From Streptomyces sp. 846.5 (GTDB taxonomy: Bacteria > Actinomycetota > Actinomycetes > Streptomycetales > Streptomycetaceae), in assembly GCF_004365705.1 (NCBI RefSeq), contig NZ_SOBN01000003.1, positions 558,001 through 622,000 of the forward strand: a DNA stretch of 64,000 bases, in the 5' to 3' direction. The notes beneath the pieces were generated by a model that was not told where the DNA came from, made no database searches, and worked only from the letters and a program-made list of their open reading frames with translations. A program made the translations under genes and the position numbers. This document shows, piece after piece, positions 45,237-52,806 of this stretch. The number at the start of each line of letters is the position of its first letter. Position 1 is the stretch's first letter.

Positions 45237-47411
45237 TCAGGCCGGGCGCTGGAGCACCATCATCGACCGGTCCGCCAGGTGCAGGCCGTCGCCGGCGCGG
45301 ACCTTCTGGCCGGTGCCGGGGGCGATGACCCAGGGCAGCGCGGTGTCGACGACGACCTGCCACTCCCGGCCGTGGTTGATCGGGACGGTGAAGTCGATGC
45401 CCTTGTCGCCGGCGTTGAACAGCAGCAGGAAGGAGTCGTCGGTGATCTTGCCGCCGCGCCGGTCCGGTTCGGAGATGGCGTAGCCGTTGAGGAACACGGT
45501 CAGCGACTTGGCGTAGGAGGCGGACCAGTCCTGGCCGGTCATCTCCTCGCCGCCGGGGGTGAACCAGGCGATGTCGGTGAGGTCGTCGTGGGTGCCGGAG
45601 ACCGGGCGGCCGTGGAAGAAGCGGCGGCGGCGGAAGACCGGGTGGTCCCGGCGCAGCCAGACCATGTGCCGGGTGAACTCCAGCAGCTGGGCCGAGGCGT
45701 CCTCCTCGGTCTGCGGTTCCTCCTCCTCGGGGGAGGTCGGCATCCGGCTGGGGCCCATCGCGGCCTCGGGCCAGTGCACCCAGGAGATGTCGCTGTCCTG
45801 GCAGTAGGCGTTGTTGTTGCCGCTCTGGGTGCGCCCGAACTCGTCGCCGTGCGAGAGCATCGGGACGCCCTGGGAGAGCATCAGGGTGGCGATGAAGTTG
45901 CGCTGCTGACGGCCCCTCAGCGCGAGCACGCCGGGGTCGTCGGTGTCGCCCTCGGCGCCGCAGTTCCAGGAGCGGTTGAAGCTCTCGCCGTCCCGGTTGT
46001 CCTCGTGGTTGGCGTCGTTGTGCTTCTCGTTGTAGGAGACCAGGTCGCGCAGGGTGAAGCCGTCGTGGCAGGTGACGAAGTTGATGGAGGCGATGGGCCG
46101 GCGGCCGTCGTCCTGGTAGAGGTCGGAGGAGCCGGTCAGCCGGGAACCGAACTCGGCCAGCGCCGCGTTCTCGCCGCGCCACAGGTCGCGGACGGTGTCC
46201 CGGTACTGGCCGTTCCACTCGGTCCACAGCGGTGGGAAGTTGCCCACCTGGTAGCCGCCCTCGCCCACGTCCCAGGGCTCGGCGATCAGCTTGGCCTGGG
46301 AGACCACCGGGTCCTGCTGGACCAGGTCGAAGAACGAGGAGAGCCGGTCCACCTCGTGGAACTGGCGGGCCAGGGTCGCCGCGAGGTCGAAGCGGAAGCC
46401 GTCGACGTGCATCTCGGTGACCCAGTAGCGCAGCGAGTCCATGATCAGCTGGAGCACGTGCGGATGCCGCATCAGCAGGCTGTTGCCGGTGCCGGTGGTG
46501 TCCTCGTAGTAGCGGCGGTCCTCGGCGAGCCGGTAGTACGCGGAGTTGTCCAGGCCGCGGAAGGCCAGGGTGGGGCCCAGGTGGTTGCCCTCGGCGGTGT
46601 GGTTGTAGACCACGTCCAGGATGACCTCGATGCCGGCCGCGTGCAGGGCCTTCACCATGGACTTGAACTCCTGCACCTGCTGGCCGCGGTCGCCCAGCGA
46701 GGAGTAGGCGTTGTGCGGGGCGAAGAAGCCGATGGTGTTGTAGCCCCAGTAGTTGGCCAGCCCCAGCTCCACCAGCCGGTGGTCGTGGACGAACTGGTGC
46801 ACCGGCATCAGTTCGATCGCGGTCACGCCCAGCTTCACCAGGTGCTCCACCACGGCCGGATGCGCTATTCCGGCGTAGGTCCCCCGGATCTCCTCGGGGA
46901 TGCCGGGGTGGAGGTAGGTCAGGCCCTTGACGTGGGCCTCGTAGATGACGGTGCGGTGGTAGTCGGTGCGCGGCGGGCGGTCGTTGCCCCAGTCGAAGAA
47001 GGGGTTCACCACCACCGAGGCCATGGTGTGCGGGGCCGAGTCCAGGTCGTTGCGCTGCTCCGGCGAGCCGAAGTGGTAGCCGTAGACGGACTCGTCCCAG
47101 TCGACCCGGCCGCTCATCGCCTTGGCGTAGGGGTCCAGCAGCAGCTTGGAGCCGTTGCAGCGGTCGCCGTTGCGCGGTTCGTAGGGCCCGTGCACCCGGA
47201 AGCCGTAGCGCTGCCCCGGCTGGACGCCGGGGAGGTAGGCGTGCCGGACGAAGGCGTCGGTCTCCCGCAGTTCGACCGAGGTCTCCGAGCCGTCGTCCCC
47301 CAGCAGGCACAACTCCACCCGTTCGGCGACCTCGGAGAACACGGCGAAGTTGGTTCCGGCGCCGTCGTAGGTGGCACCCAGGGGGTACGGATGTCCCGGC
47401 CAGACCTGCAT
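45237..47411 (-). CDS. glgX: Glycogen debranching enzyme GlgX/TreX
   Basis: The 724-residue GH13 isoamylase-type enzyme hydrolyses alpha-1,6 branches in glycogen, giving linear maltodextrin for TreY. It starts with a CBM48 domain (WPGHPYPLGATYDGAGTNFAVFSE) and has the catalytic motifs DVVYNHTAEGN, VDGFRFDLAATLAR (nucleophile Asp), LIAEPWDVGEGGYQVG (acid Glu) and NFVTCHDGFTLRDLVSY. ATG 47411 is chosen; TTG 47423 in frame is possible because GGGAG lies immediately upstream of it. It is the first gene of glgX-treY-treZ, a pathway for trehalose as osmolyte or spore carbon reserve. Confidence 0.94.
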   Translation of the reverse strand: MQVWPGHPYPLGATYDGAGTNFAVFSEVAERVELCLLGDDGSETSVELRETDAFVRHAYLPGVQPGQRYGFRVHGPYEPRNGDRCNGSKLLLDPYAKAMSGRVDWDESVYGYHFGSPEQRNDLDSAPHTMASVVVNPFFDWGNDRPPRTDYHRTVIYEAHVKGLTYLHPGIPEEIRGTYAGIAHPAVVEHLVKLGVTAIELMPVHQFVHDHRLVELGLANYWGYNTIGFFAPHNAYSSLGDRGQQVQEFKSMVKALHAAGIEVILDVVYNHTAEGNHLGPTLAFRGLDNSAYYRLAEDRRYYEDTTGTGNSLLMRHPHVLQLIMDSLRYWVTEMHVDGFRFDLAATLARQFHEVDRLSSFFDLVQQDPVVSQAKLIAEPWDVGEGGYQVGNFPPLWTEWNGQYRDTVRDLWRGENAALAEFGSRLTGSSDLYQDDGRRPIASINFVTCHDGFTLRDLVSYNEKHNDANHEDNRDGESFNRSWNCGAEGDTDDPGVLALRGRQQRNFIATLMLSQGVPMLSHGDEFGRTQSGNNNAYCQDSDISWVHWPEAAMGPSRMPTSPEEEEPQTEEDASAQLLEFTRHMVWLRRDHPVFRRRRFFHGRPVSGTHDDLTDIAWFTPGGEEMTGQDWSASYAKSLTVFLNGYAISEPDRRGGKITDDSFLLLFNAGDKGIDFTVPINHGREWQVVVDTALPWVIAPGTGQKVRAGDGLHLADRSMMVLQRPA

Positions 47412-47834
47412 CGTCGTCAACAACTCCCACTAGTGCCCGTGCCGACCCCCGGCAGAGAAGATCGGCAACCGTCAGGTGGCCTATGCCCAGGGAAAGGCTC
47501 CGTCATGTCCACTCGCATCGTGTCGCAGCGCGTGCCCGCTCATGGCGGTTTCCCGGGTACTTCGCCCGAACGGGTGTCCCAGTGGCCCACGGTGACGGTG
47601 CGGCAGCGCTGCGGAAGCGGGCGGTGACGGAAGGGATCCAACAGTACTCTTGATCGTCCGGAGTCACCCGGACGGCCTACTGTGAGCGCTCCGGCGCGGT
47701 ACGTTGTCGGCGACGGTTCGGCGACTCCCCGGCAGCGCTCCGGTGAAGTCGTATGAAGTCGTGTGCAGTTGAATCGGCGTGTGAATCAGCGTGCGCGTGG
47801 GTCGGCACGGTCGAGAGGAACGGTGAGGTCCGGG
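47412..47834. other. 423-base divergent region, one weak small ORF
   Basis: This lies between glgX (minus) and the HEPN-protein gene (plus). A 40-codon frame, 47505-47627 (+), has GGGAAAGG seven bases before its ATG, but only about 80% of its codons end in G/C and the peptide (MSTRIVSQRVPAHGG...) resembles nothing I know, so it is not called as a gene. GTCCGG-N6-CCGGAC near 47656-47673 is a short inverted repeat. Confidence 0.35.
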
Positions 47835-49070
47835 ATGGTCGTCCCCGACGGGGGTGCCGCGGGAGGCACGGCGCGGGGAGAGGCCCCGACCACGGTCGTC
47901 CGAGGCGGCCCGGGGCGGACCGTACCGCACCAGCCGGGCCCGCTGGAGCCCTCGCTGGCCTGGCCCGCGGCGGCCTGGGACGAGGCCAGGCTGCGGGTCC
48001 GCAGGGCCGGGCGCGCCTACGTCTGGCTCAACCTGGTCGAGCAGCGGCTGCGCTCGGTCGTCGCCGAGGTGCTGCGCCCGGTCTACGAGCCGGTGCACGG
48101 CGAGGACTGGGTGATCGCCGCCGCCGGACCGGCCGGCGAGGAGTGGGTGCAGCGCGCGGGCGCGGTCCGCGAGGTCAGCCGGCGCAAGGGCTATCTGCTG
48201 GACCCCGACGACGACTCCCTTGTGGTGTTTCTCACGCTGCCGCAGCTGCGCGAGCTGATGGTCCAGCACTGGCCGTGCTTCGAGCCGTTCCTGAGCGACC
48301 GTCGGGAGGTCGAGGTCGCCCTGGACGAGCTGGAGGTCGCCCGGCACGTGGTCTCCCGCAACCGGGCGCTGTCCGAGAACGTGCTGGCCCAGGCCGAGCG
48401 GGCGGCGTCCCGGCTGCTGCAGCTGCTGGACGGACGGGTCGACACCACCCGGCTGCGCGCCCCGGTCGACGTGGTCGAGGAGCTGGTCGGCGACCGCTAC
48501 GCCGACGTCATCGGGGTCCACCCGGACCGGGTCAGGCTGCAGCGGGACCTGCCGGTGGAGGACCTGCTGGCCGGGGCCCGCCGGCTGGACGCGGTGGGGA
48601 TCTCGCTCAACCTGCTGTGCCAGAACTTCACCGGGCGGCGGCTGGTCGGCCTGGCCGACAGCGGCTGCCGGATCCGGCTGCTCTTCCTCAACCCGGCCAG
48701 CAGCGCGCTGCGCCGGCGCGAGCGGGAACTGGGCATCGGCCGCGGCGAGCTGGGCAAGGCCGTGGAGACCAACATCATGCACGTCCGCCGGGTCCGGGCC
48801 CGGCTGCGGGACGCCGGCTCCTTCGAGATCCGGGTCTACGACGAGATGCCGCGCTTCTCCGCCTACCTGGTCGACGGGGACGGCCCGGACGGGCTCGGCG
48901 TCGTCCAGTCCTATCTGCGCCGCTCCCGCGGCATAGAGTCCCCGGCGCTGGTGCTGCGCGGCGGGACGCCGGGCCCGATCCTCTCCGGACGGCCTCCCGA
49001 ACCGGGCCTGTTCCAGGTCTACCAGGAGGAGTTCGAGGGCGCCTGGAGCGACTCCCGCTCGGTGTCCTGA
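47835..49070 (+). CDS. SAV2148-family HEPN domain protein
   Basis: The 411-residue protein has a helical first half (AGRAYVWLNLVEQRLRSVV, then EEWVQRAGAVREVSRRKGYLLDP and ELEVARHVVSRNRALSENVL) that looks like a Swt1-type HEPN domain. The second half is alpha/beta (GISLNLLCQNFTGRRLVGLADSGCRIRLLFLNPASSALRRRE), resembling the domain of SAV2148-like proteins. HEPN domains often cut RNA through an RNxxxH motif; here the equivalent stretch is RHVVSRN, where the His is not in the usual place, so activity is doubtful. ATG 47835 is chosen because known relatives have about 50 residues before the conserved part; GTG 47763 and 47781 are alternatives. Confidence 0.7.
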   Translation: MVVPDGGAAGGTARGEAPTTVVRGGPGRTVPHQPGPLEPSLAWPAAAWDEARLRVRRAGRAYVWLNLVEQRLRSVVAEVLRPVYEPVHGEDWVIAAAGPAGEEWVQRAGAVREVSRRKGYLLDPDDDSLVVFLTLPQLRELMVQHWPCFEPFLSDRREVEVALDELEVARHVVSRNRALSENVLAQAERAASRLLQLLDGRVDTTRLRAPVDVVEELVGDRYADVIGVHPDRVRLQRDLPVEDLLAGARRLDAVGISLNLLCQNFTGRRLVGLADSGCRIRLLFLNPASSALRRRERELGIGRGELGKAVETNIMHVRRVRARLRDAGSFEIRVYDEMPRFSAYLVDGDGPDGLGVVQSYLRRSRGIESPALVLRGGTPGPILSGRPPEPGLFQVYQEEFEGAWSDSRSVS

Positions 49071-49137
49071 CCCCCCGCGGTGTTGTCAGTGGTGCGCGGG
49101 ATGATGGTGACGCACGCGGACGAGAGGACGACACGCC

Positions 49138-49851
49138 ATGAGCTGGCTGCACGACACCCTGGTCGGATTCGACCTGGAGACCACCGGGACCGACCCCGCC
49201 GAGTCGCGGATCGTCACCGCCGCGCTGGTGGAGGCCAAGGGCGGCGAGGTGGTCCGCGAGCGGGACTGGCTCGCGGACCCCGGCGTCGCCATCCCGGACG
49301 AGGCCGCGGCGATCCACGGGATCTCCACCGACCGCGCCGTGGCCGAGGGCCGTCCCGCCGCGGAGGTCGCGGAGGAGGTCGCGGCCGCGCTGTGCGCGTA
49401 CTGGCGGGCCGGGGTCCCGGTGGTGGTGTTCAACGCCTCCTTCGACCTCAGCCTGCTCGCCGCCGAGCTGCGCCGGCACGGACTGCCCTCGCTGGAGCAG
49501 CGGTTGGGCGGGCGGGCCCCCGGCCCGGTGCTGGACCCGCTGGCGGTGGACCGCGCCGTGGACCGCTACCGGAAGGGCTCGCGCACCCTGCAGAGCGCCT
49601 GCGCGGTGTACGGGGTGGAGCTCGCCGACGCGCACCGGGCCGGCAGCGACGCCCTCGCCGCGCTGCATGTCGCGCTGGCGCTGGGGCGGAAGTACCCGCA
49701 GGAGGTCGGCGGGCTCGACCCGGCGGAGCTGCACACCCGTCAGGTCGGCTGGTACGCGACCTGGGCGGCGGGTCTGCAGGAGTGGCTGCGGAAGAAGGAC
49801 CCGCAGGCGGTGGTGAGCGTCGAGTGGCCGACGCGCGCGGCGGTCGGCTGA
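49138..49851 (+). CDS. DnaQ-like 3'-5' exonuclease (DEDDh)
   Basis: The 237-residue protein has the three exonuclease motifs: FDLETTGTDP (DxE), VVVFNASFDLSLL (Asp), and HRAGSDALAAL (His...Asp, DEDDh type). It resembles the epsilon proofreading domain, but the genome's polymerase III epsilon is a separate family; a repair or RNA-degrading role is possible. GAGAGGACG precedes ATG 49138. The stop codon lies inside the left arm of the terminator that follows. Confidence 0.9.
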   Translation: MSWLHDTLVGFDLETTGTDPAESRIVTAALVEAKGGEVVRERDWLADPGVAIPDEAAAIHGISTDRAVAEGRPAAEVAEEVAAALCAYWRAGVPVVVFNASFDLSLLAAELRRHGLPSLEQRLGGRAPGPVLDPLAVDRAVDRYRKGSRTLQSACAVYGVELADAHRAGSDALAALHVALALGRKYPQEVGGLDPAELHTRQVGWYATWAAGLQEWLRKKDPQAVVSVEWPTRAAVG

Positions 49852-49886
49852 CCCTCTCCCCCCGTGTGGAGAGGCTCAGCCGACCG
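49841..49886. terminator. Terminator overlapping the exonuclease stop codon
   Basis: CGGTCGGCTGA (49841-49851) pairs with TCAGCCGACCG (49876-49886), and CCTCTCC (49853-49859) with GGAGAGG (49868-49874), making a nearly continuous long stem. The TGA stop is part of the left arm. Confidence 0.82.
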
Positions 49887-49966
49887 GGTAGGCGGCGCTA
49901 CCGGGGAGATACGCGCCCCCGGCGCGAACGGTTCGTCAACTCCAGTCATTCGGGGCGGTGGGGTAT

Positions 49967-49989
49967 CCCCCAGCTCGAAGAGCTTGGGG
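49967..49989. repeat. Short hairpin of a common streptomycete intergenic type
   Basis: CCCCCAGCTC-GAA-GAGCTTGGGG folds with a one-base bulge. It is in the 195-base gap between convergent genes. Similar sequences recur in streptomycete genomes from memory; only one copy is seen here. Confidence 0.45.
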
Positions 49990-50027
49990 AGGCCCCGTAC
50001 CCCTGCGCAAAACCGGGTCGGCGGGCG

Positions 50028-50049
50028 TGAGCGGGACCGAACCCGCTCA
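50028..50049. terminator. Hairpin at the end of the minus-strand MMPL gene
   Basis: TGAGCGGG (50028-50035) pairs with CCCGCTCA (50042-50049), a six-base loop; the right arm contains the stop codon of the minus-strand MMPL gene. Confidence 0.55.
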
Positions 50050-52371
50050 GCGAAGCCGAGTGGGCGCGGGCGCGGGCGCGGGCGCCGGAGCGGGGGCCGG
50101 GACCTCGCGGCGCGGTTCGGCCGGCTCCGCCGGTGTTTCGCCGTGGCCCAGGTCGGGGAGCCAGGCGAGCCGGCGGGGGAGCCACCAGTTGCGTTCGCCC
50201 AGCAGGCTCATCACCGAGGGCAGCAGCACCGCGCGGATCACGGTCGCGTCGATCAGGACGGCGACGGCCAGGCCGATGCCCATCTGCTTCATCGACTGCA
50301 TGTCCAGGGTGCCGAAGACCGCGAACACCGCCACCATGATGGCCGCCGCGCTGGTGACCACCCCTGCCGTGGTGGTGATGCCGTGGGCGACGGCGGCCCG
50401 GGTGGGCAGGCCGCGGTCGTGCGCCTCCTTGATCCGGGAGACCACGAACACGTGGTAGTCCATGCTCAGCCCGAACAGGATGACGAAGAGGAACAGCGGG
50501 ACCCAGGTCTCGATCGCGCCGACGCCCGAGGTGCCCAGCAGTGAGGCTCCCACGCCGTGCTGGAAGACCAGGGTCAGCGCCCCGTAGGAGGCGGCGACCG
50601 AGAGCAGGTTGAGCGCGAGCGCGGTCAGCGCCACCGTGACCGAGCGGAAGGAGAGCAGCATCAGCAGGAAGGCGAAGCCCATCACGAAGGCGAACACGGG
50701 CAGCAGGCTGCCGGTCATCTGCGCATTGAAGTCCTCCGAGCCGGCCGTCTGACCGGTGACGTCGGCCTCGGTGCCGGCCACCTTGCCGAAGGTGTCCGGG
50801 ACCAGCGTGCCGCGCAGCGCGGCGAGGGCGTCGCTGCTGGTCCGGTCGTTGCCGCTGCCGGCCATCGGCACGTCCACGGTCTCGATGTGCTGGGCCGGGT
50901 AGCGGGTGACGGTGATCGGGTCGTGCAGCAGACCGGTGGCCACGGCGCGGGACTTGAAGTCGGCGAGGGCGGTGGCCATCGCGGGCGAGTCCAGCTGGTC
51001 GGACCTGACCACCACGGTGGCCTGGTTGGGGTTGCCGGGGAAGGCCGCGGCGATCTTCTGCTGGGTGGTCACCAGCGGGTTGCCCTTGGGCAGTTGCTGG
51101 GCGAAGGTCAGGTTCGCGGTGTGCATGGTGAGCAGCGGCGCGGCCAGGGCCAGCAGGAAGGCGGTGGCGAGGCCGGCCGAGAGCAGCGGACGGCGCAGCA
51201 CCCGGCCGAGCACGGCCCGCCAGAAGGCGCTGCCTTCCGCGGCGCCGCTGGCGCCGGCCGTGGACGAGCGCAGCATCCGGCGGCCCAGGAACGGGACGCG
51301 CCCCTTCATCACCCGGTCGCCCAGCATCGACAGCAGCGCCGGGAGCACGGTGACCGACCCGAGCACCGCGGTGATCACGACCAGGATGGTGGCCATGCCC
51401 ATGGCCTGGAAGTCGGCGATGCCGGTGAGGAACATTCCGGCCATGGCGACCACGACGGTGAGCCCGGAGACCATGACGGCCCGTCCGGAGGTGGCCGCGG
51501 CGATCTGCAGCGCGGCCTCGGGGGAGTGGCCCCTGGCCCGCTCCTCGCGCTCGCGGCGCAGGTAGAACAGGCAGTAGTCGACGCCGACGGCCAGTCCGAC
51601 CAGCAGCATCACCGAGGAGGCGTCGTCGCTGGTGTGCAGCAGGTGGCTGCTCAGCGCGACCAGTCCGCCGGCGGCGATGAAGGCGGTGAGGGCGAGCAGC
51701 ACCGGCAGCGCGGCGGCGACCAGGGCGCCGAAGGCGATCAGCAGGATGCCGAGGGCCAGCGGCACCGCCGTCCACTCGGCGCGGCTGAAGTCATGGCTGA
51801 AAGCGTCCTGGAACCACTTGTCGGCGCTGGCGTCGCCGAACTCCTGCACGGTCAGGTCGGCGTGGCGGGACTGGACGCCGGAGACGGCGGCCAGCACCGG
51901 GGCGACCCGGTCGGCCGCGGTGGCGGGGTCGCCGGCCATGGTGACCACGACCAGCGCCGAGTGGCCGTCGGGGGCCACCGTGCCGTTGGTGTAGGGGGAT
52001 TTCACGGCCGAGGCCGCGCCGGTGGCCCTGACGGAGGCGACGGTGTCGTCGACGGCGGTGCGGAAACGCGGATCCGTGGCGGTGAAGGAGCTGCTCTGGA
52101 TCAGTACGGTCTCGGTCGCCGGGGAGTGCAGCCCGGCCGCGGCGATCAGTTGGTCGGCCCGGCCGGACTGGCCCAGGCCGTTGTCCTTGTTGGTGGTGTG
52201 CAGGCTGCCGGCCATCCCGCCGAGGACGGTGGCGAGGACGACGAACAGCAGCCAGCCGAAGACGGCGGTCTTGCGGTGCCGGGCACTCCAGCCGCCGACG
52301 GCGGCGGCGAGTCCCGGCCGCTCGGGCGCCGTGGCCCTTCGCTTCGAAGACGTGCGGGCATGCGATGTCAC
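50047..52371 (-). CDS. MMPL-family RND transporter
   Basis: The 774-residue protein has the MMPL double repeat: an N-terminal helix (RKTAVFGWLLFVVLATVLGG), an extracytoplasmic domain, then LLVGLAVGVDYCLFYLRREREE; and in the second half LFVILFGLSMDYHVFVVSRIKEAHDRG. It ends in a low-complexity PAPAPAPAPAPAP tail encoded by GC-rich repeats. GTG 52371 is chosen for GGGGGA upstream. It is divergent from another MMPL gene. Substrate unknown. Confidence 0.88.
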   Translation of the reverse strand: MTSHARTSSKRRATAPERPGLAAAVGGWSARHRKTAVFGWLLFVVLATVLGGMAGSLHTTNKDNGLGQSGRADQLIAAAGLHSPATETVLIQSSSFTATDPRFRTAVDDTVASVRATGAASAVKSPYTNGTVAPDGHSALVVVTMAGDPATAADRVAPVLAAVSGVQSRHADLTVQEFGDASADKWFQDAFSHDFSRAEWTAVPLALGILLIAFGALVAAALPVLLALTAFIAAGGLVALSSHLLHTSDDASSVMLLVGLAVGVDYCLFYLRREREERARGHSPEAALQIAAATSGRAVMVSGLTVVVAMAGMFLTGIADFQAMGMATILVVITAVLGSVTVLPALLSMLGDRVMKGRVPFLGRRMLRSSTAGASGAAEGSAFWRAVLGRVLRRPLLSAGLATAFLLALAAPLLTMHTANLTFAQQLPKGNPLVTTQQKIAAAFPGNPNQATVVVRSDQLDSPAMATALADFKSRAVATGLLHDPITVTRYPAQHIETVDVPMAGSGNDRTSSDALAALRGTLVPDTFGKVAGTEADVTGQTAGSEDFNAQMTGSLLPVFAFVMGFAFLLMLLSFRSVTVALTALALNLLSVAASYGALTLVFQHGVGASLLGTSGVGAIETWVPLFLFVILFGLSMDYHVFVVSRIKEAHDRGLPTRAAVAHGITTTAGVVTSAAAIMVAVFAVFGTLDMQSMKQMGIGLAVAVLIDATVIRAVLLPSVMSLLGERNWWLPRRLAWLPDLGHGETPAEPAEPRREVPAPAPAPAPAPAPTRLR

Positions 52372-52806
52372 GGTGGTCCCCCAGGGCCGGATTCGGAAGG
52401 TGCGGGCGGGTGCCGAAGCACACAACCGACGCTAGTGAGCGCCGTCCTGGCGGGACATCCGGCCAGCGGGGGAGCCGTCCCTGGGCCTGGCACCAGGGGT
52501 GCCCGGGGGTTAGCCCTACCTCCGTCCCCTGGTGCGCACTCAGGGTCGGTCTCCGCCCTGAGGGGGAGAGGACTCCACCCGGGGGACGAGGAAACCGCCG
52601 GTCGCGGCGGGTGAAGATGGTCCCGGACATCTGAGAGTTCTGTGAGAGCGACAGGACCGGGGGACTCGACTTGCCGCGCGGCTAGTTGCTTTCCTATGAT
52701 GCCGACACCGAACTTACCTGCCGACCGGCTAGCACTGCCGAACCGATCGCGCTGCCCGTGCACTGTCGCCGGGGCGGAGTGATCCACGCCTTGGAGGCGC
52801 ACCCAG
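52372..52806 (+). promoter_or_regulatory. 435-base divergent promoter region between two MMPL genes
   Basis: No gene is supported. Toward the plus-strand MMPL gene, TTGCCG (52671-52676), 18 bases and TATGAT (52695-52700) form a plausible principal-sigma promoter, with a leader of about 100 bases and GGAGG ten bases before ATG 52807. I found no obvious TetR-type palindrome by eye. Confidence 0.6.

Noticed and set aside
42765..47627. A 1620-codon plus-strand frame opposite glgX-treY
   Set aside because: Antisense shadow of clear GH13 enzymes; its composition is Gly/Val/Ala-rich with no motif.
47505..47627. A 40-codon frame with a good ribosome-site-like sequence
   Set aside because: Weak codon bias and no similarity that I recognise; noted only as a possibility in the intergenic entry.
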